The translations under genes were made by a program, and so were the position numbers. Positions 45,601 through 56,375 of a DNA stretch of 64,000 bases are shown in pieces. Source of the stretch: Bombyx mori (lineage: Eukaryota; Arthropoda; Insecta; Lepidoptera; Bombycidae); assembly GCF_030269925.1 (NCBI RefSeq), contig NC_085114.1:14464001-14528000 (forward strand). Reading direction: 5' to 3'. Within the stretch, counting starts at the first letter, position 1. Each line of letters starts with the position of its first letter. The notes beneath the pieces were generated by a model. The model did not search any database. It saw nothing but the letters and a program-made list of their open reading frames with translations, and was not told the origin of the DNA.

Positions 45601-48600
45601 AGCGGGCGGTGCGATGGTAAAAACGAAATGATGGAATCATCTCAAACAATTCCTCAGCTGACTACTCAACTGATACTTGTCTTCAACTCTTAAAGCTATT
45701 TTTTCAGTTTTGCTCACTTGAAAGGCAGCTTCCCCATGAGACGTTGTCCGAAGAACACCATCCTGGCCACCCAGAAGAACAAGATGTCGTGGCCGGTTTC
45801 CAACAGGGTCCCAGGATAGAATGCCTGCGGGAGACAGTGACCCTGAGATCGAGCTGATCAAAATAACACGAATGGTCTATAAAGCATGACTCTGTATACT
45901 ATTTTCGTGAATGCGAATCGAATGTGAATTTATTTATGTATTTCCAAAACTCCTGGTTGTTTGTTTGGAGGCGTTTGGTTTGGGGGCGTTGGGCCCCGCG
46001 TGTCAGCTGTTTTGCATCATCATAACTTAACTGCCGATCGCAGCTTCAGCTTTGAGGAGTACGGAGCACCTCAGGGCTTGACATTGTCAAATATTCGTGT
46101 GAGAGCAGCGAGGACAAGGCTGGCCGGAGATTCGTGAGCTTCTCCACCATTGTGTCCAGTGTGTAAGAGTAACGTCATCTATCGCCGAATAGCCGAAACG
46201 AATATCAAAGGGTCTAGTAACATCTAGAACGCTCAAGAAGTACAACGCCATCTATTTTCAGGTAGCGGAAACACACATCGCAAATACTCGACTTGTGAGG
46301 AATGTTCTCGACAATTTTATGGATATCGTATCGACTATAAAAGCGTTGCAGAGATTGCACGCAGTTAGTTAGTAATCCGATCTACTCGAAGCGAAACAGT
46401 GAACGGATCACCTGAAGCGAAGCGGAAGAAGTGAATTGAGAATTTTAAAGTGTTCTGTAAGTGGTGTAAGTGTTAAATACAGTTTTAAGTTATACTTTGG
46501 TGGAACTTTTATTTATCTCGAACCCCAGCGCGTAACAATACCAATGACAAAATAGAGGTCCATACAATGATTTCAATTATCGACATCCTCAGCATGGCAG
46601 ACGTGTGAACAATACTGACTGTAACTATACTAAAACCTTAGAACTTAGATCTCGGAGTGGGTGGCACATTTACGTTGTAGATGTCTATGGGCTCCGGTAA
46701 CCACTTAACACCAGGTGGGCTGTGAGCTCGTCCACCGATCTAAGCAATAAAAAATGATAATAATAAAAATACTTTTATGACGGTCGCGTACCTTTAAGTC
46801 GTCGGTCTCGTCGGGCCATCCGAATATTGAGAAGGTGAAGAGTCCGGACGAGAACCAGGTGTCCAGAACGTCTTCGTCCTGACGCAGCGTGACCTCCGAA
46901 GCCGAAACTCCGAACTTCGAGACGGCTTTGGCTAAGGCTTCCTCTTGCGTGTGACCAGATACCCATAATTCTTCTTCTTTATGCTAGAAAACATTTTAAC
47001 ACTAATCATACCAACACTTACTGGTACCTATTTCTACAAATATTACTCAAAAAAAAAAACAAAACAAAAAAATATATATAATAACTGTAGATTAATTTTG
47101 GTAAGAAAAAGTCATGAAGTCAATTGTACAAAAGCAATAAGATGATACGTGCATTTTCAATGCAAAAGTTCAAAATGGGTCATTTGACCCGTTATGATAT
47201 GTTTAGTGTTAATTGATTTTAAAACAATGTTAATTCAAATACTGAGGGTTTTTTCTCTATATCTCAAAAATGTTAAGAAAACAAACGCGACAATGGAATT
47301 GATTTATAAGAACAAAGTAGATAGGATTAAAACCTTTCTTTTAAATAAACATATTTTTTTACAGTATACCAGATTATTTTAATACTATTGAGTTAAAGTT
47401 GTGATAATTATTCGAAACTATCTAGAGTAAGATTAGGTATATACATATCGACGCTTCAAAGGCAAACGTGACTAAGCGACAATGCGTGAACTTTACAGTA
47501 GAGTAATTATTATTTAAAGTTGAAATACCTGAAAACAAAATTTATTTTAACGAATCTAGCTGTCGTAGAATCTAGCTAGTAGCTGTAGGATTGAAATGAT
47601 TTTAATAGACCTAGGAATATATATTTTTTGCGCATCGACTATGGTTATTGCCTATCATTTATGTACAAAGCAGTTATTGTCGCTTAGTCAAGTTTGCTTT
47701 TCAAGCGTCGATATTTGTTTGAATGAAAAATTTGACATTAAACACAAACACATTTTGATTAAATTAAAAAATCGACATTAAATTAAGTTAAAGGCAAGGG
47801 CAAAAAAATATTAATTCAACACTAAAACTTAACATAAGTACTTCAATAGGTGGTGCAAATAAATATTATAATACTAATTCATAACGAGTCATTGTTACAC
47901 AGCTACAAGTAAAAAATAACAAGAAACCAATAAAAACATGCGAATGACAATGTTTATCATTCTTCATTGAGCAATCTCATAAACTTTCGATTTTTTTGTA
48001 GCAATTTAAGTATAAATAATCATGGCTTACAACTTGAAAAATCATCTGAATATTAAAATATCATTTTCTGATTCTAAATTCATTTGCGGATCATTCAATG
48101 AAATTTTCTCAAATAGATATTGAACAAAAATTTTAAAGAAGCTTTCGACTGCTAAATTCATTTCGAATACTCTAAAATAATAACGTTGAACACAGTATAA
48201 AAAAGTGCACGAGCTACTAAAACTTAAAAGTGTACTGGCTACAATATCAGATATTTTTTCAATGGCAACACTATCCATAGTGTAGATTCGAGCGTTAATC
48301 ATCTTCATTTCATTTCACTCGATATTATCATTTTTCATAAAAATAAGAATATAAATTAAAATAAGACATGACCTAAAGGTCTTAGTTACCAGGTCATAAA
48401 AATACTTAAAAAAAAAGGTTCGAGCGTAATAAACATTCAAGCACGCGCATGCCGAGTACGCAACGTACGTGTGCGCGGGCGGAGGGCGCGGCGGTGGGGG
48501 CGGGGGCGCGCGATCGCACGCGGCGGCTCTTCTTGCGGCCGGAGCGCGAGCGGCGGCGGCGCGGCGCCGTGTTGCCGCCTGCAACGACGTGCGCTGCCTC

Positions 48601-51600
48601 CTTGACCACAGACGACATTACTTCACACAGACTCTCCTGTCTCATTCATATACATAGCTCTGTCCCTCTCTGACCCCGAGCGGTAAGCGTGGGTAGTCAC
48701 TAGCTAAATTTGCACCAAAAGGATAAACTTGTTTTTAACAATCGTAGTGTATATTAAAAAAAATATCCTCAAACCTGTTGAGCAGCGGGCAGTGAGACTT
48801 TGTACGCCGGAATCCTGTGTCCCCACCACAGCTGACGGGAGATGCACCAGTCTCGAATGTTCTCCATCCAGTGGTACCAGGTCTTCTCGTGGACGTCCGG
48901 GATAATCTTCAGCTCCCCGGTCTTGACGGCCGCAATAGCGTCGGCCGCCATTTTATCGCAACGGATGTACCTGTTTTTTTTAAAAATGGAAAAACTAATC
49001 ACTAACAGCAATCGGATCAAAGTCAAATCAAATAGTAGTCAATGAAGCGCGACGGGTTTGATGAGTTGGAAGTAATTTTCAATTATTTGTATTGTTCGGT
49101 GAAAGGCATGTTGTGCGACAGAGGCCGACGTTGCCCCCCCTCGCGGTCCCCAAGAGCCCCCCACCTCGAGGTCCGCTGGAGCCACCCCCCTCCCGCGGTC
49201 CCCAGGAGACTACCCCCGCAGTCCGCTGGGGCCGTCCCCTGCCGCGCGCAGTAGAGTTCACGGCTGCCTCATGAATATTGTCGGAACAGTTACATATTAT
49301 ACTCTGGATAGCGCGAGTGAGTCGCGGTCTCGCTGTGCCAAATATTAAATACCGCAAGATTCAGGTTAATTTGCGCCAAACTTTTAAAATTGCAGGTACG
49401 TTAATGTTTCAATCGACAGTAAGCTCTTAAGCAGAGCTGCGAGTACTCACCACTGAGGCTTCAGCATCGGTTCGACGACGTCCTTAGACCGGCTGCAGAG
49501 CGGCACCACCATGGTGTTGTCCTTGGTCTCCTTGTACAGTTTCAACTCCTCGAGCTTCTTGACAATCGCTTTACGAACGTCGAAACGTTTCATACCCTGT
49601 GCGAATTCATCATCATCAATACGGTATCAGTCATAACGGTAGGCAACGGCTTGGCTCTGCCCCCGGGATTGCTGAAGTCCATGGGCGACGGTAACCACTC
49701 ACCATCATGTGGGCCGTATACTCGTTTGCCTACAAGAGCAATAAAAAAAATCATCATCTCGTATCATCGAGCTTAGCTGTTTGTTTAAGGACTGTCCACG
49801 CTATGAGCGTCTGTGTTTGGTGTGATGTGTATGAACTTACGATAATGCGACACCTTACACCAGACCGGCCGAGAAGCACTTGTCTAATGCACTAACAACT
49901 CACATTTACAATTACACTTCAGTTCATTTTATTCAATTTACCATTACAGGTGCTTATCGTCCTTGACTTACCGTCCACAAGAATCCGCAAAACCTCCGGG
50001 ATTGCCCGTTTTCAAATATACACTTATGGCAACACGGACGACGAAATAAAAAAATTAAAAAAAAAGTTGTTATGTGTGCAAGTCACACACGGTAGAAGTG
50101 AAACTTATAAACAAGATATAGATATACTGACTATCCCACTACACAGGAGCATACATATGGACAATGTTTAGTAGACGATAGTGGAGATGCTAAGAAAAGT
50201 CGCACAAAGAGGAGACAGAGAACGTCTAATGTGTTCTATCTCATTCTCTCAGCGGCTGAATCCTATACATTTATGTCTCTATGGACTTATTTTTTCGTTT
50301 CATCGAATTTGAAATCACGATTCTAAAGAAGTTTCACTTCAATAAAAAAACAATTTATTTTTATTGCTTAGATGGGTGGACGAGCTCACAGCCCACCTGG
50401 TGTTAAGTGGTTACTGGAGCCCATAGACATCACGCAAATGCGCCATTCACCTTGAGATATAAATTCTAAGGTCTCAAGTATAATTACAACGGCTGCTCGA
50501 CCCTTCAAGCCGAAACACATTACTGCTTCACGGCAAAATAGGTGGGGTGGTAGTACCCACCCGCGCGGACTCACAAGAGGTCCTACCATAAGTAGTAATT
50601 ACAACACAACACATCGATGCATACCGCGAAGGGGCCGCAGTTGTCGAGCATTGTGCCGTCGTCGGACAGGATGTTGATGAGCGGCAGTTTGTGCCGCTGG
50701 CCGAGCTCGTAGTCGTTGGGGTCGTGGGCCGGGGTGATCTTTACTGCGCCTAAAGCAAAACCCACATTTTAAGTTCACACATTTTCTTTTTATTGCTTAA
50801 ATGGGTGGACGAGGTGATAATGAAGTTAAAAGGGATAGGGAGTCTTTTTGGGGGGGAGAGACCTTTAAGAGACCCCCTTAGGGTTGGGTCTGGCTCTCTT
50901 ACCGCCCCCCTTTTATAGGGGGAAGGAATGAAAATTGGGGCGTTGCGTAGAGGCTTGGGAGGCGATTTGTAATTTCATCTAGGAGGACTCTTAGACACCG
51001 ACTGAGCTCTCGCTATAGTGGTTTTTAAGTAGGTGAAAAAATGTGGGCGCTAAAACATAATTTATTCTCAAAGTGGACAGTAGACAAAATAAGTTTGGGA
51101 GCCCCTGCTTTAGGGAAGAGGTAGACCTAAGAAAAAATGTATGGATTGCGTGGAATACGATACGTGTAAGAGGAGAGTGAGCGAAGAAATGGTATATGAT
51201 AGAGGAGTATAGAAGGAGAGAACATGGCGATGATGATGGGTGGATGAGCGTACGGCCCACATGACGTTTAATGTTTACCGGAGCCCATACGCTTCTACTA
51301 CGATAATTCCGCCACCCACCTCGAGACATGAGTTTTAAGGTCTCAGACTTACAGTACAGCAGCTGCCTCGCCCTGCAAGCCGAAACGCATTACTGCTTCA
51401 CAGCAGAAATAGCCAGGATGGTGGTACCTACCGGTGCGAACTCACAAGACGTCCTACCACCAGTAAACATTTTCAAAGGCCGGACACCCTTTAGTCCTCC
51501 AGTCTGGCGTCAGTAACGCGAGGATAACCGAGGTACCGAGGGAAATCGTAGGCAGAGTGTATTTTAGACAGATCAAGATTATAGTAGTTAACCTTATTAC

Positions 51601-54600
51601 CACCATACCACTGAATCTGCGATGGGGTTCCTGGTCAGTCTCTGTTAAAGGTGTCTGGTGTTCAGGTACTGTTACCACATTATAAAGTATTAACAATATT
51701 AACCTGTTCCAAAAGCCATGTCCACATATTCATCAGCAATGATGGGCATCTTGCGATTGCAAATTGGATGAGTCAAATTCTTGCCAATTAAGTGTTTATA
51801 CCTAGAATCATAACCATAAATTCACTAAGTATGACTACGGTAAATTATTCCAAAACCATGGAAGTTAGCAAATTAGCATAGCCGTGGGCTTCCAATCAAT
51901 CTCTGAAAATAAGATTTTGATTGGACATAAATTAATTTAAATATCAATCTTAATTGTATGTAGTACATTTAAACATTTTTTTTTCTTAGATGAATGGAGG
52001 AGCTCACAACCCACCTGATGTTGAGTGGTTACTGGAGCCTACAGACATCTATAACTTAAATACGCCACCCACCTTGAGATACAAGTTCTAAGGTCTCAGT
52101 ATAGTTACAACGGCTGCCACACCCTTCAAACCCAAACGCATTACTGCTTCACAGCAGAAATAGGCAGGGCGGTGGTACCTACCCGCGCGGACTCACAAGT
52201 GGTCCTACCACCAGTAATGAAGAATGCAATATTTGTAATATTTACTTACAATATAGATCAGGGTATATACCTGGCATCGTTAGGGTGGACAGCCACAGCC
52301 ACATCCCCAAGCATAGTTTCTACTCTAGTGGTAGCCACTATCACCTCCTCATCCGAGCCTTCAACTTTGTACGCAAAGTGAACCAGTACTCCGAACTCGA
52401 CCTAAAAATATTTACTAAATATTGACTTAAGAAACTTCTTCAATATTATCAACATGATGTTTTATGTACAGGAAGGTTTTTGAAAATATGTTAGTTTTTG
52501 CAATTTAGCAATTTAGCAATTTGCATCTTTCCTCAAACAATTGTCTTTGTCATTAGATTCCAGACATATTGGGGCCCAGTGGCAGTATGCCTCTCATACA
52601 TGAAATCATGGACTTAAAACCGGCAATATCCAGATCCTCGGGCTTCCTGAATGTCGCATTTAGGTGTATTCATGGGTGCTCACAGTTCAACTTTTGTTAG
52701 CAATCTGGCTGAAGAAACGTTTATGGTTCTTGTCAACCTTGAATATCACTATTCACCTTAGAGCGAGACATCAAAATCTTAATCTATACTAATATATAAA
52801 TCTACAGTGGTTTTTACGGATGTTCCGTTATAACCACTGAACTGTACATCCGATTGACTTGAAACTTGGTATCCATGTAGAAAATACATGTACTTAATGG
52901 ATAGACTAATATTTCTACGAATGTTGGACTCTCTACACCGTTAATGATGAGAATCTTTGTGGGGGTGAGAAATAATAACGTTAATTTTAATTGCCCAGCG
53001 AAGCGGACGGGTACAGCTAGTTATATTATAATAAGATCTATTCTACTCTTTAGGCTTTGCTTCATAGCAGATAGCAGCGCGATCGAACTACATGAAGTAA
53101 AGATAATAAAAAGCCATCATACCTTCTGTTCATATCCTGGTATTGCCAACAGAGTTCTTCCAGTCAATTCTAATTTATCTACTTCTATGTCAGAGATAGC
53201 GCTCTTCAACGTACAGGACCAGTTGACCAATCGGTTCGCACGATAGATGTCTCCAGCGTCGTGCAATCTTATGAAGGCCTCATTAACAGCTCGGCACATT
53301 GATGGGTCCATCGTGAAGCGGACTCTGGACCAGTCGTAGGATGAACCGAGAGACCGAAGCTGCTCGTATATCCGGACTCCTTTTCTGTTATTATTTGATT
53401 TACTTTAACTGCGCTTTTTTTTCCTACCTAAGCTGGTAGCCTTGAGAGGCTGTATCAGCGTAAACTTAACTAGTAGGTGAGCTCACGGGGCTCAAACCTG
53501 ACGACGTTGCTAACACGAACCCTAACAAGAGTGGTGCTTCGGAGAATCTACCACCGGATCGGAAACGCGACCCACTGAGAAGATCCGGCGAGAAACTCAG
53601 TGGGTTGTGTCTGAGGGTTAATTTACTCGTCGAGCCCTTCGTCGCAAGCGACGGGTTCGACGAGAACGATGACCGGTTAATTGTGCAATGAATACACTAC
53701 AACGTTAATTATAAACTACTGTCCGGACACCATCAAAACTTAGTCTGGTTAAAAATAAATGTAAAGGTGATGTAAATGCATTGAAAATAAATCAGCATTA
53801 GAACAATTTCGGACAACACTAGTACAACAGTGTTATAAATGTAGTAACATTGATTAAAATTTTTTTTTATCAAATTTTATCAACAGCTTCTCACTGGGTT
53901 TATCAATACAACTCACTCATTCTTCCAGTCCCAAACTCGTTTGATGAACTCTTCTCTGCCAAGTTCATGCCGAGTTTTTTTCTCTTCTTTCCAAAGCTTC
54001 TTTTCTACCACAACTTGTGTAGCAATTCCGGCATGGTCACAACCAGGATTCCAAAGTGTTGTACGCCCATTCATTCTAAACATATTTAGTATTGGAGTTA
54101 CTACACTTTTGAACACCTCAATCTTAATGTGACCTCTTTGCCCAGCAATATGCTTTAATAAAAAAAAATTATTAAAAAAATTTGTTCAAAAACGAAAAAA
54201 AATTTTTACTAGAATTTTTAATGCATAAAACAATGTTTTTACAGAGATACAATAATCAAGTTACTACAATACTCAGAAAAAAAAAACATTATTTATGTCT
54301 AAGCTAATTTAAGAAAAATGATGGGATGGTCAGATAAATCCACAAATCACCATCACCAAGGTCTTGCCTATTTTGTCATGAAGTAGTCGTTCATTCTACT
54401 TCAATATAGTCTATTATATAGTTCTTAAACTATATAATAGACCTCAACCTCAATTCTCAATGTGCTGCTTTTATGATGCAAGCTTTACGAGCTCGAGTGA
54501 CACTTTATATTAAATGGGGTATGAGCGAATTTGACAAACTACATATATAACAAAGATGGATTACCTATGCCACCTAGTTAGTGCATCTTCAACGGCGTTG

Positions 54601-56375
54601 GTCAGTGCATGTCCAAGATGCAGTGTTCCAGTGACATTAGGGGGAGGTATAACCATCACGAAATTACCCTTCGGATTGGGATCCAATATTGATTTCCTCT
54701 GAAAAAAAAAAACATTTTTTTTTGTCTCCCTTATTAGCAGTCAGGGCGAAACAATTCCTTCCAGATAATCTTGATTGTTTTAAATGAGGTCTCTGATAAA
54801 TAATATCTTATGTACAAATTTAATAATATTCAACTCTTCCAAAATTATACTTATGTAAATAAAATACACCTTTACTGGTATAAAACATGATTTCCAAATA
54901 AATGATTATAAAAAAAGGAAATTTTAGGACAAAAACCATATTTCTCTATTTACACACTACAACCAAGTTCATTTGAATTTTAACTTAATCATTGAGCAAA
55001 AATTTCAGGAACTTTATTAATTTGACATTTTAAAATTTCCTGTCTTGTCTAAATTTAGTATTAAAATAGATTACAACTACTCACACCATACTCTGGCTTA
55101 AAGAAACCCTGTTTCTCCCACCATGCATACCATGCAGCCTCAACATACCGGGGGCTGTAGGCATCGGGCATAGCACCACTGATGTCCTTCATGTCACCAA
55201 GCGCTGTGTTGGCCGTGTACACTGCCGCTTCTTTTGATTCCTTAATTTTTTTCTTAAACAAGGATTGATAAATTAAACTTAATTTACAATTATTATTTTT
55301 TTGCTTAGATGGGTGAACGAGCTCACAGCCCACCTGGTGCTAAGTGGTTACTGGAGCTCATAGACATCTACAATGTAAATGAGCCACCCACCTTGAGATA
55401 TAAGTTTTAAGGTCTCAGTATAGTTACAACGGCTGCCCCACCCTTCAAACCAAAACACATTACTGCATATCATACAGCACGGTTTATTTAGCTTGTTTAA
55501 GCTCTAATTTTAATTTTTTTTACAGTATTTAGATTCAGGCAAAAGATATTACTTCATAGTTAGGTTTTTTTTACATGTTCGCTGGTAGACTAGGAGGCTA
55601 TTCCAGCTACGCCCTGATGGTAGGTGAGCTCACTGTCTCAACCTAAGAAATTTGCTAACACTTCTTCTAGCAAGAGCAGTGCCTCAAAGAATCTACCACC
55701 AGATCGATCAAAATTGCCACTCACTGAGAAGATCAGAGAGAAATACTCAGTGGGCATTGGTAGAATTAGAGTACAGTTCCCAGTTTTTGTCATGTTGTCA
55801 TTTTGTCCTCTTTGTCATGTAAAAGCTTTTTCAAGATTTTTTCTAGTTTAGGACTGTTATTACTTGTTGTTGTCTCACAACATAGAACCTTAACATAGGA
55901 CTAACTAGGCTAAGGCTTTTCATTAACAGAATTTATATACAAATACAGAAATGTTAATTCTTTCCATAATCAAGAAAAATAAATATTATCTATAATATTA
56001 CTGGATAGCAAAATAGTGTTTAATACCATAATGAATTTAATGAAAAATGTTAGAACTGATGTAATTTTAGTAGTTAATTTCTTTTCACTTTCACTTTATA
56101 ACCTATTTGTTACTTTATAACCTATGTTGTCTGTTTAAATCAAAAACACTTTCTTCATGGTTATTTTATAACTTAAATATAATATATTGTTTCTATAAAA
56201 TTACAATAAATACCTCTGGCTTTTCTTTCGTAACAGCTGGTGCCGCGCTCTTCTTGTCCAGCTTGGCTTTGAGTTTTTCTAACTTAGCAGCTTTCTTAGC
56301 TTCTTTTTCCAATTGTTTGGCAGTTTTCTCCTGCGGCTGATCTTCCCCAGTATTTTGGGATTCATTGTCAGTCAT
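39677..56375 (-). CDS. ValRS: Valyl-tRNA synthetase, cytoplasmic
   Basis: Class I aminoacyl-tRNA synthetase charging tRNA-Val. Eighteen exons on minus: 56375-56214, 55252-55085, 54698-54565, 54075-53917, 53384-53123, 52401-52271, 51801-51704, 50749-50625, 49596-49451, 48970-48775, 46983-46792, 45824-45718, 45224-44997, 44494-44353, 43234-43064, 42069-41875, 40856-40572, 39892-39677. They join in frame to 1038 residues plus TAA, close to the fly protein's length. A Lys/Ala-rich N-terminal extension (1-54) precedes the core. Catalytic motifs: HLGH at residues 137-140 (54620-54609) and KMSKS at 642-646 (45181-45167). The editing domain includes [14 protein letters not shown], across exons 7-8. 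The anticodon-binding region follows ([10 protein letters not shown]), and a C-terminal coiled coil (exon 18, [20 protein letters not shown]) contacts tRNA in known structures. The start ATG has A at -3. No break or missing residue was seen. Introns are unusually full of transposons near splice sites. Confidence 0.95.
40262..40545 (-). mobile_element. LINE family C in ValRS intron 17
   Basis: tttttttggattgaaggatt ... cgacgaactctttgtcgagt; same sense as ValRS, its 5' end about 25 bp from the exon 17 donor. Confidence 0.65.
41389..41869 (-). mobile_element. BMC1-like LINE abutting the ValRS exon 16 donor
   Basis: Minus strand carries the C-terminus of ORF2 ([20 protein letters not shown], then [13 protein letters not shown]) and the 3' end. 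Its first LINE base lies at or within about 6 bp of the donor GTAAGC (41874-41869). Confidence 0.7.
42162..42405 (-). mobile_element. Helitron family 2, truncated
   Basis: Starts ctagctgacctggcagactt on plus; its other end runs into unrelated sequence near 42405, shortly before a LINE. In ValRS intron 15. Confidence 0.6.
42455..42650 (-). mobile_element. LINE family E, truncated
   Basis: attgccgctgtaggcagacg ... cgtggaggggaactcattcc. In ValRS intron 15. Confidence 0.6.
42663..43020 (+). mobile_element. LINE family C in ValRS intron 15
   Basis: cacgttcttacagatccatc ... ccaccagtaattcttgaatcc then an A run; antisense to ValRS, ends 44 bp from exon 15. Confidence 0.65.
43270..43480. mobile_element. 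SINE fragment joined to a LINE family E fragment
   Basis: 43270-43365 is the Bm1-like body (minus); 43378-43480 (gtaggcagcggcttagctcc ... gctcgtctacctacac) is family E (plus). Confidence 0.5.
43498..43745 (+). mobile_element. Bm1-like SINE
   Basis: tggtggtaggacctcttgag ... ccactcatctaagcaataaat; in ValRS intron 14. Confidence 0.7.
44553..44980 (+). mobile_element. BMC1-like LINE filling ValRS intron 13
   Basis: Frame [20 protein letters not shown] on plus, then the standard 3' end (cctctcaaggctgtcagcgg) and a short A-rich tail. It occupies about 430 of the 502 bp of the intron, antisense to ValRS. Confidence 0.7.
45328..45655 (-). mobile_element. LINE family E in ValRS intron 12
   Basis: gcccttataggcagacgaga ... 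aatgatggaatcatctcaaac; same sense as ValRS. Confidence 0.65.
46040..46543 (+). mobile_element. Probable solo LTR (gypsy-like)
   Basis: TATA box (tataaaagc, about 46337), a downstream GA-rich leader, and a 3' end ...ttatttatctcgaaccccagcgcgtaaca typical of gypsy-type LTRs. No primer-binding site or internal region follows, and I could not fix the left end or a target duplication. In ValRS intron 11. Confidence 0.45.
46615..46757 (+). mobile_element. Bm1-like SINE, truncated
   Basis: aactatactaaaaccttaga ... ctaagcaataaaaaatgata; ends about 35 bp before ValRS exon 11. Confidence 0.6.
47445..47715. mobile_element. MITE with ~38-bp inverted ends
   Basis: tatcgacgcttcaaaggcaa at 47446 and its imperfect complement ending cgtcgata at 47713 (35 of 38 match). 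270 bp, AT-rich interior, in ValRS intron 10. Confidence 0.65.
48308..48398. repeat. ~90-bp repeat shared, inverted, with 56566-56658
   Basis: Contains cttagttaccaggtcataaa; the partner copy lies upstream of the ValRS start. Confidence 0.7.
48440..48610. other. GC/CpG-rich block in a ValRS intron
   Basis: About 170 bp of CG-dense sequence (cggtgggggcgggggcgcgc) in otherwise AT-rich intron 10. Frames through it are Arg/Ala-rich by composition only; no coding call is made. Confidence 0.6.
49120..49255. repeat. GC-rich degenerate minisatellite
   Basis: Four imperfect units of about 25-30 bp with C5-6 runs and (c/g)cggtcc (e.g. ccccccctcgcggtcccc), in ValRS intron 9. Confidence 0.55.
49638..49748 (+). 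mobile_element. LINE family E 3' end
   Basis: ggtaggcaacggcttggctc ... cctacaagagcaataaaaaa; starts about 42 bp from ValRS exon 9. Confidence 0.6.
50356..50592 (-). mobile_element. Bm1-like SINE
   Basis: ttattgcttagatgggtgga ... cacaagaggtcctaccata; ends about 33 bp from ValRS exon 8. Confidence 0.7.
50810..51106 (-). mobile_element. hAT-type MITE, incomplete
   Basis: Minus strand starts caggggctcccaaacttatt, matching the left end of 26564-26817. The other end is not recognisable. Confidence 0.5.
51225..51470 (-). mobile_element. Bm1-like SINE, diverged
   Basis: gatggatgagcgtacggccc ... ctcacaagacgtcctaccaccag; many substitutions. Confidence 0.55.
51980..52218 (-). mobile_element. Bm1-like SINE
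   Basis: tttcttagatgaatggagga ... caagtggtcctaccaccag; in ValRS intron 6, ending about 53 bp from exon 6. Confidence 0.65.
52783..53020 (+). mobile_element. Helitron family 3
   Basis: TCTATACTAATATATAAATC after an A, ending cggacgggtacagCTAG before a T. 238 bp, in ValRS intron 5. Confidence 0.65.
53405..53680 (-). mobile_element. BMC1-like LINE next to the ValRS exon 5 acceptor
   Basis: Poly(A) end at about 53409-53416, roughly 22-25 bp upstream of the acceptor of exon 5 (53384). Same sense as ValRS. Confidence 0.65.
54409..54442. repeat. 15-bp AT-rich perfect hairpin
   Basis: gtctattatatagtt - ctta - aactatataatagac, in ValRS intron 3. Confidence 0.75.
55294..55475 (-). mobile_element. 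Bm1-like SINE, truncated
   Basis: tttgcttagatgggtgaacg ... aaaccaaaacacattactgc; ends about 42 bp from ValRS exon 2. Confidence 0.6.
55565..55775 (-). mobile_element. BMC1-like LINE, 3' end, diverged
   Basis: ctggtagactaggaggctat ... gagagaaatactcagtgggc; in ValRS intron 1. Confidence 0.5.

Noticed and set aside
48406..48673. Arg/Ala-rich frames on both strands of the GC block
   Set aside because: Composition alone produces them; no homology-like motif or splice context was seen.
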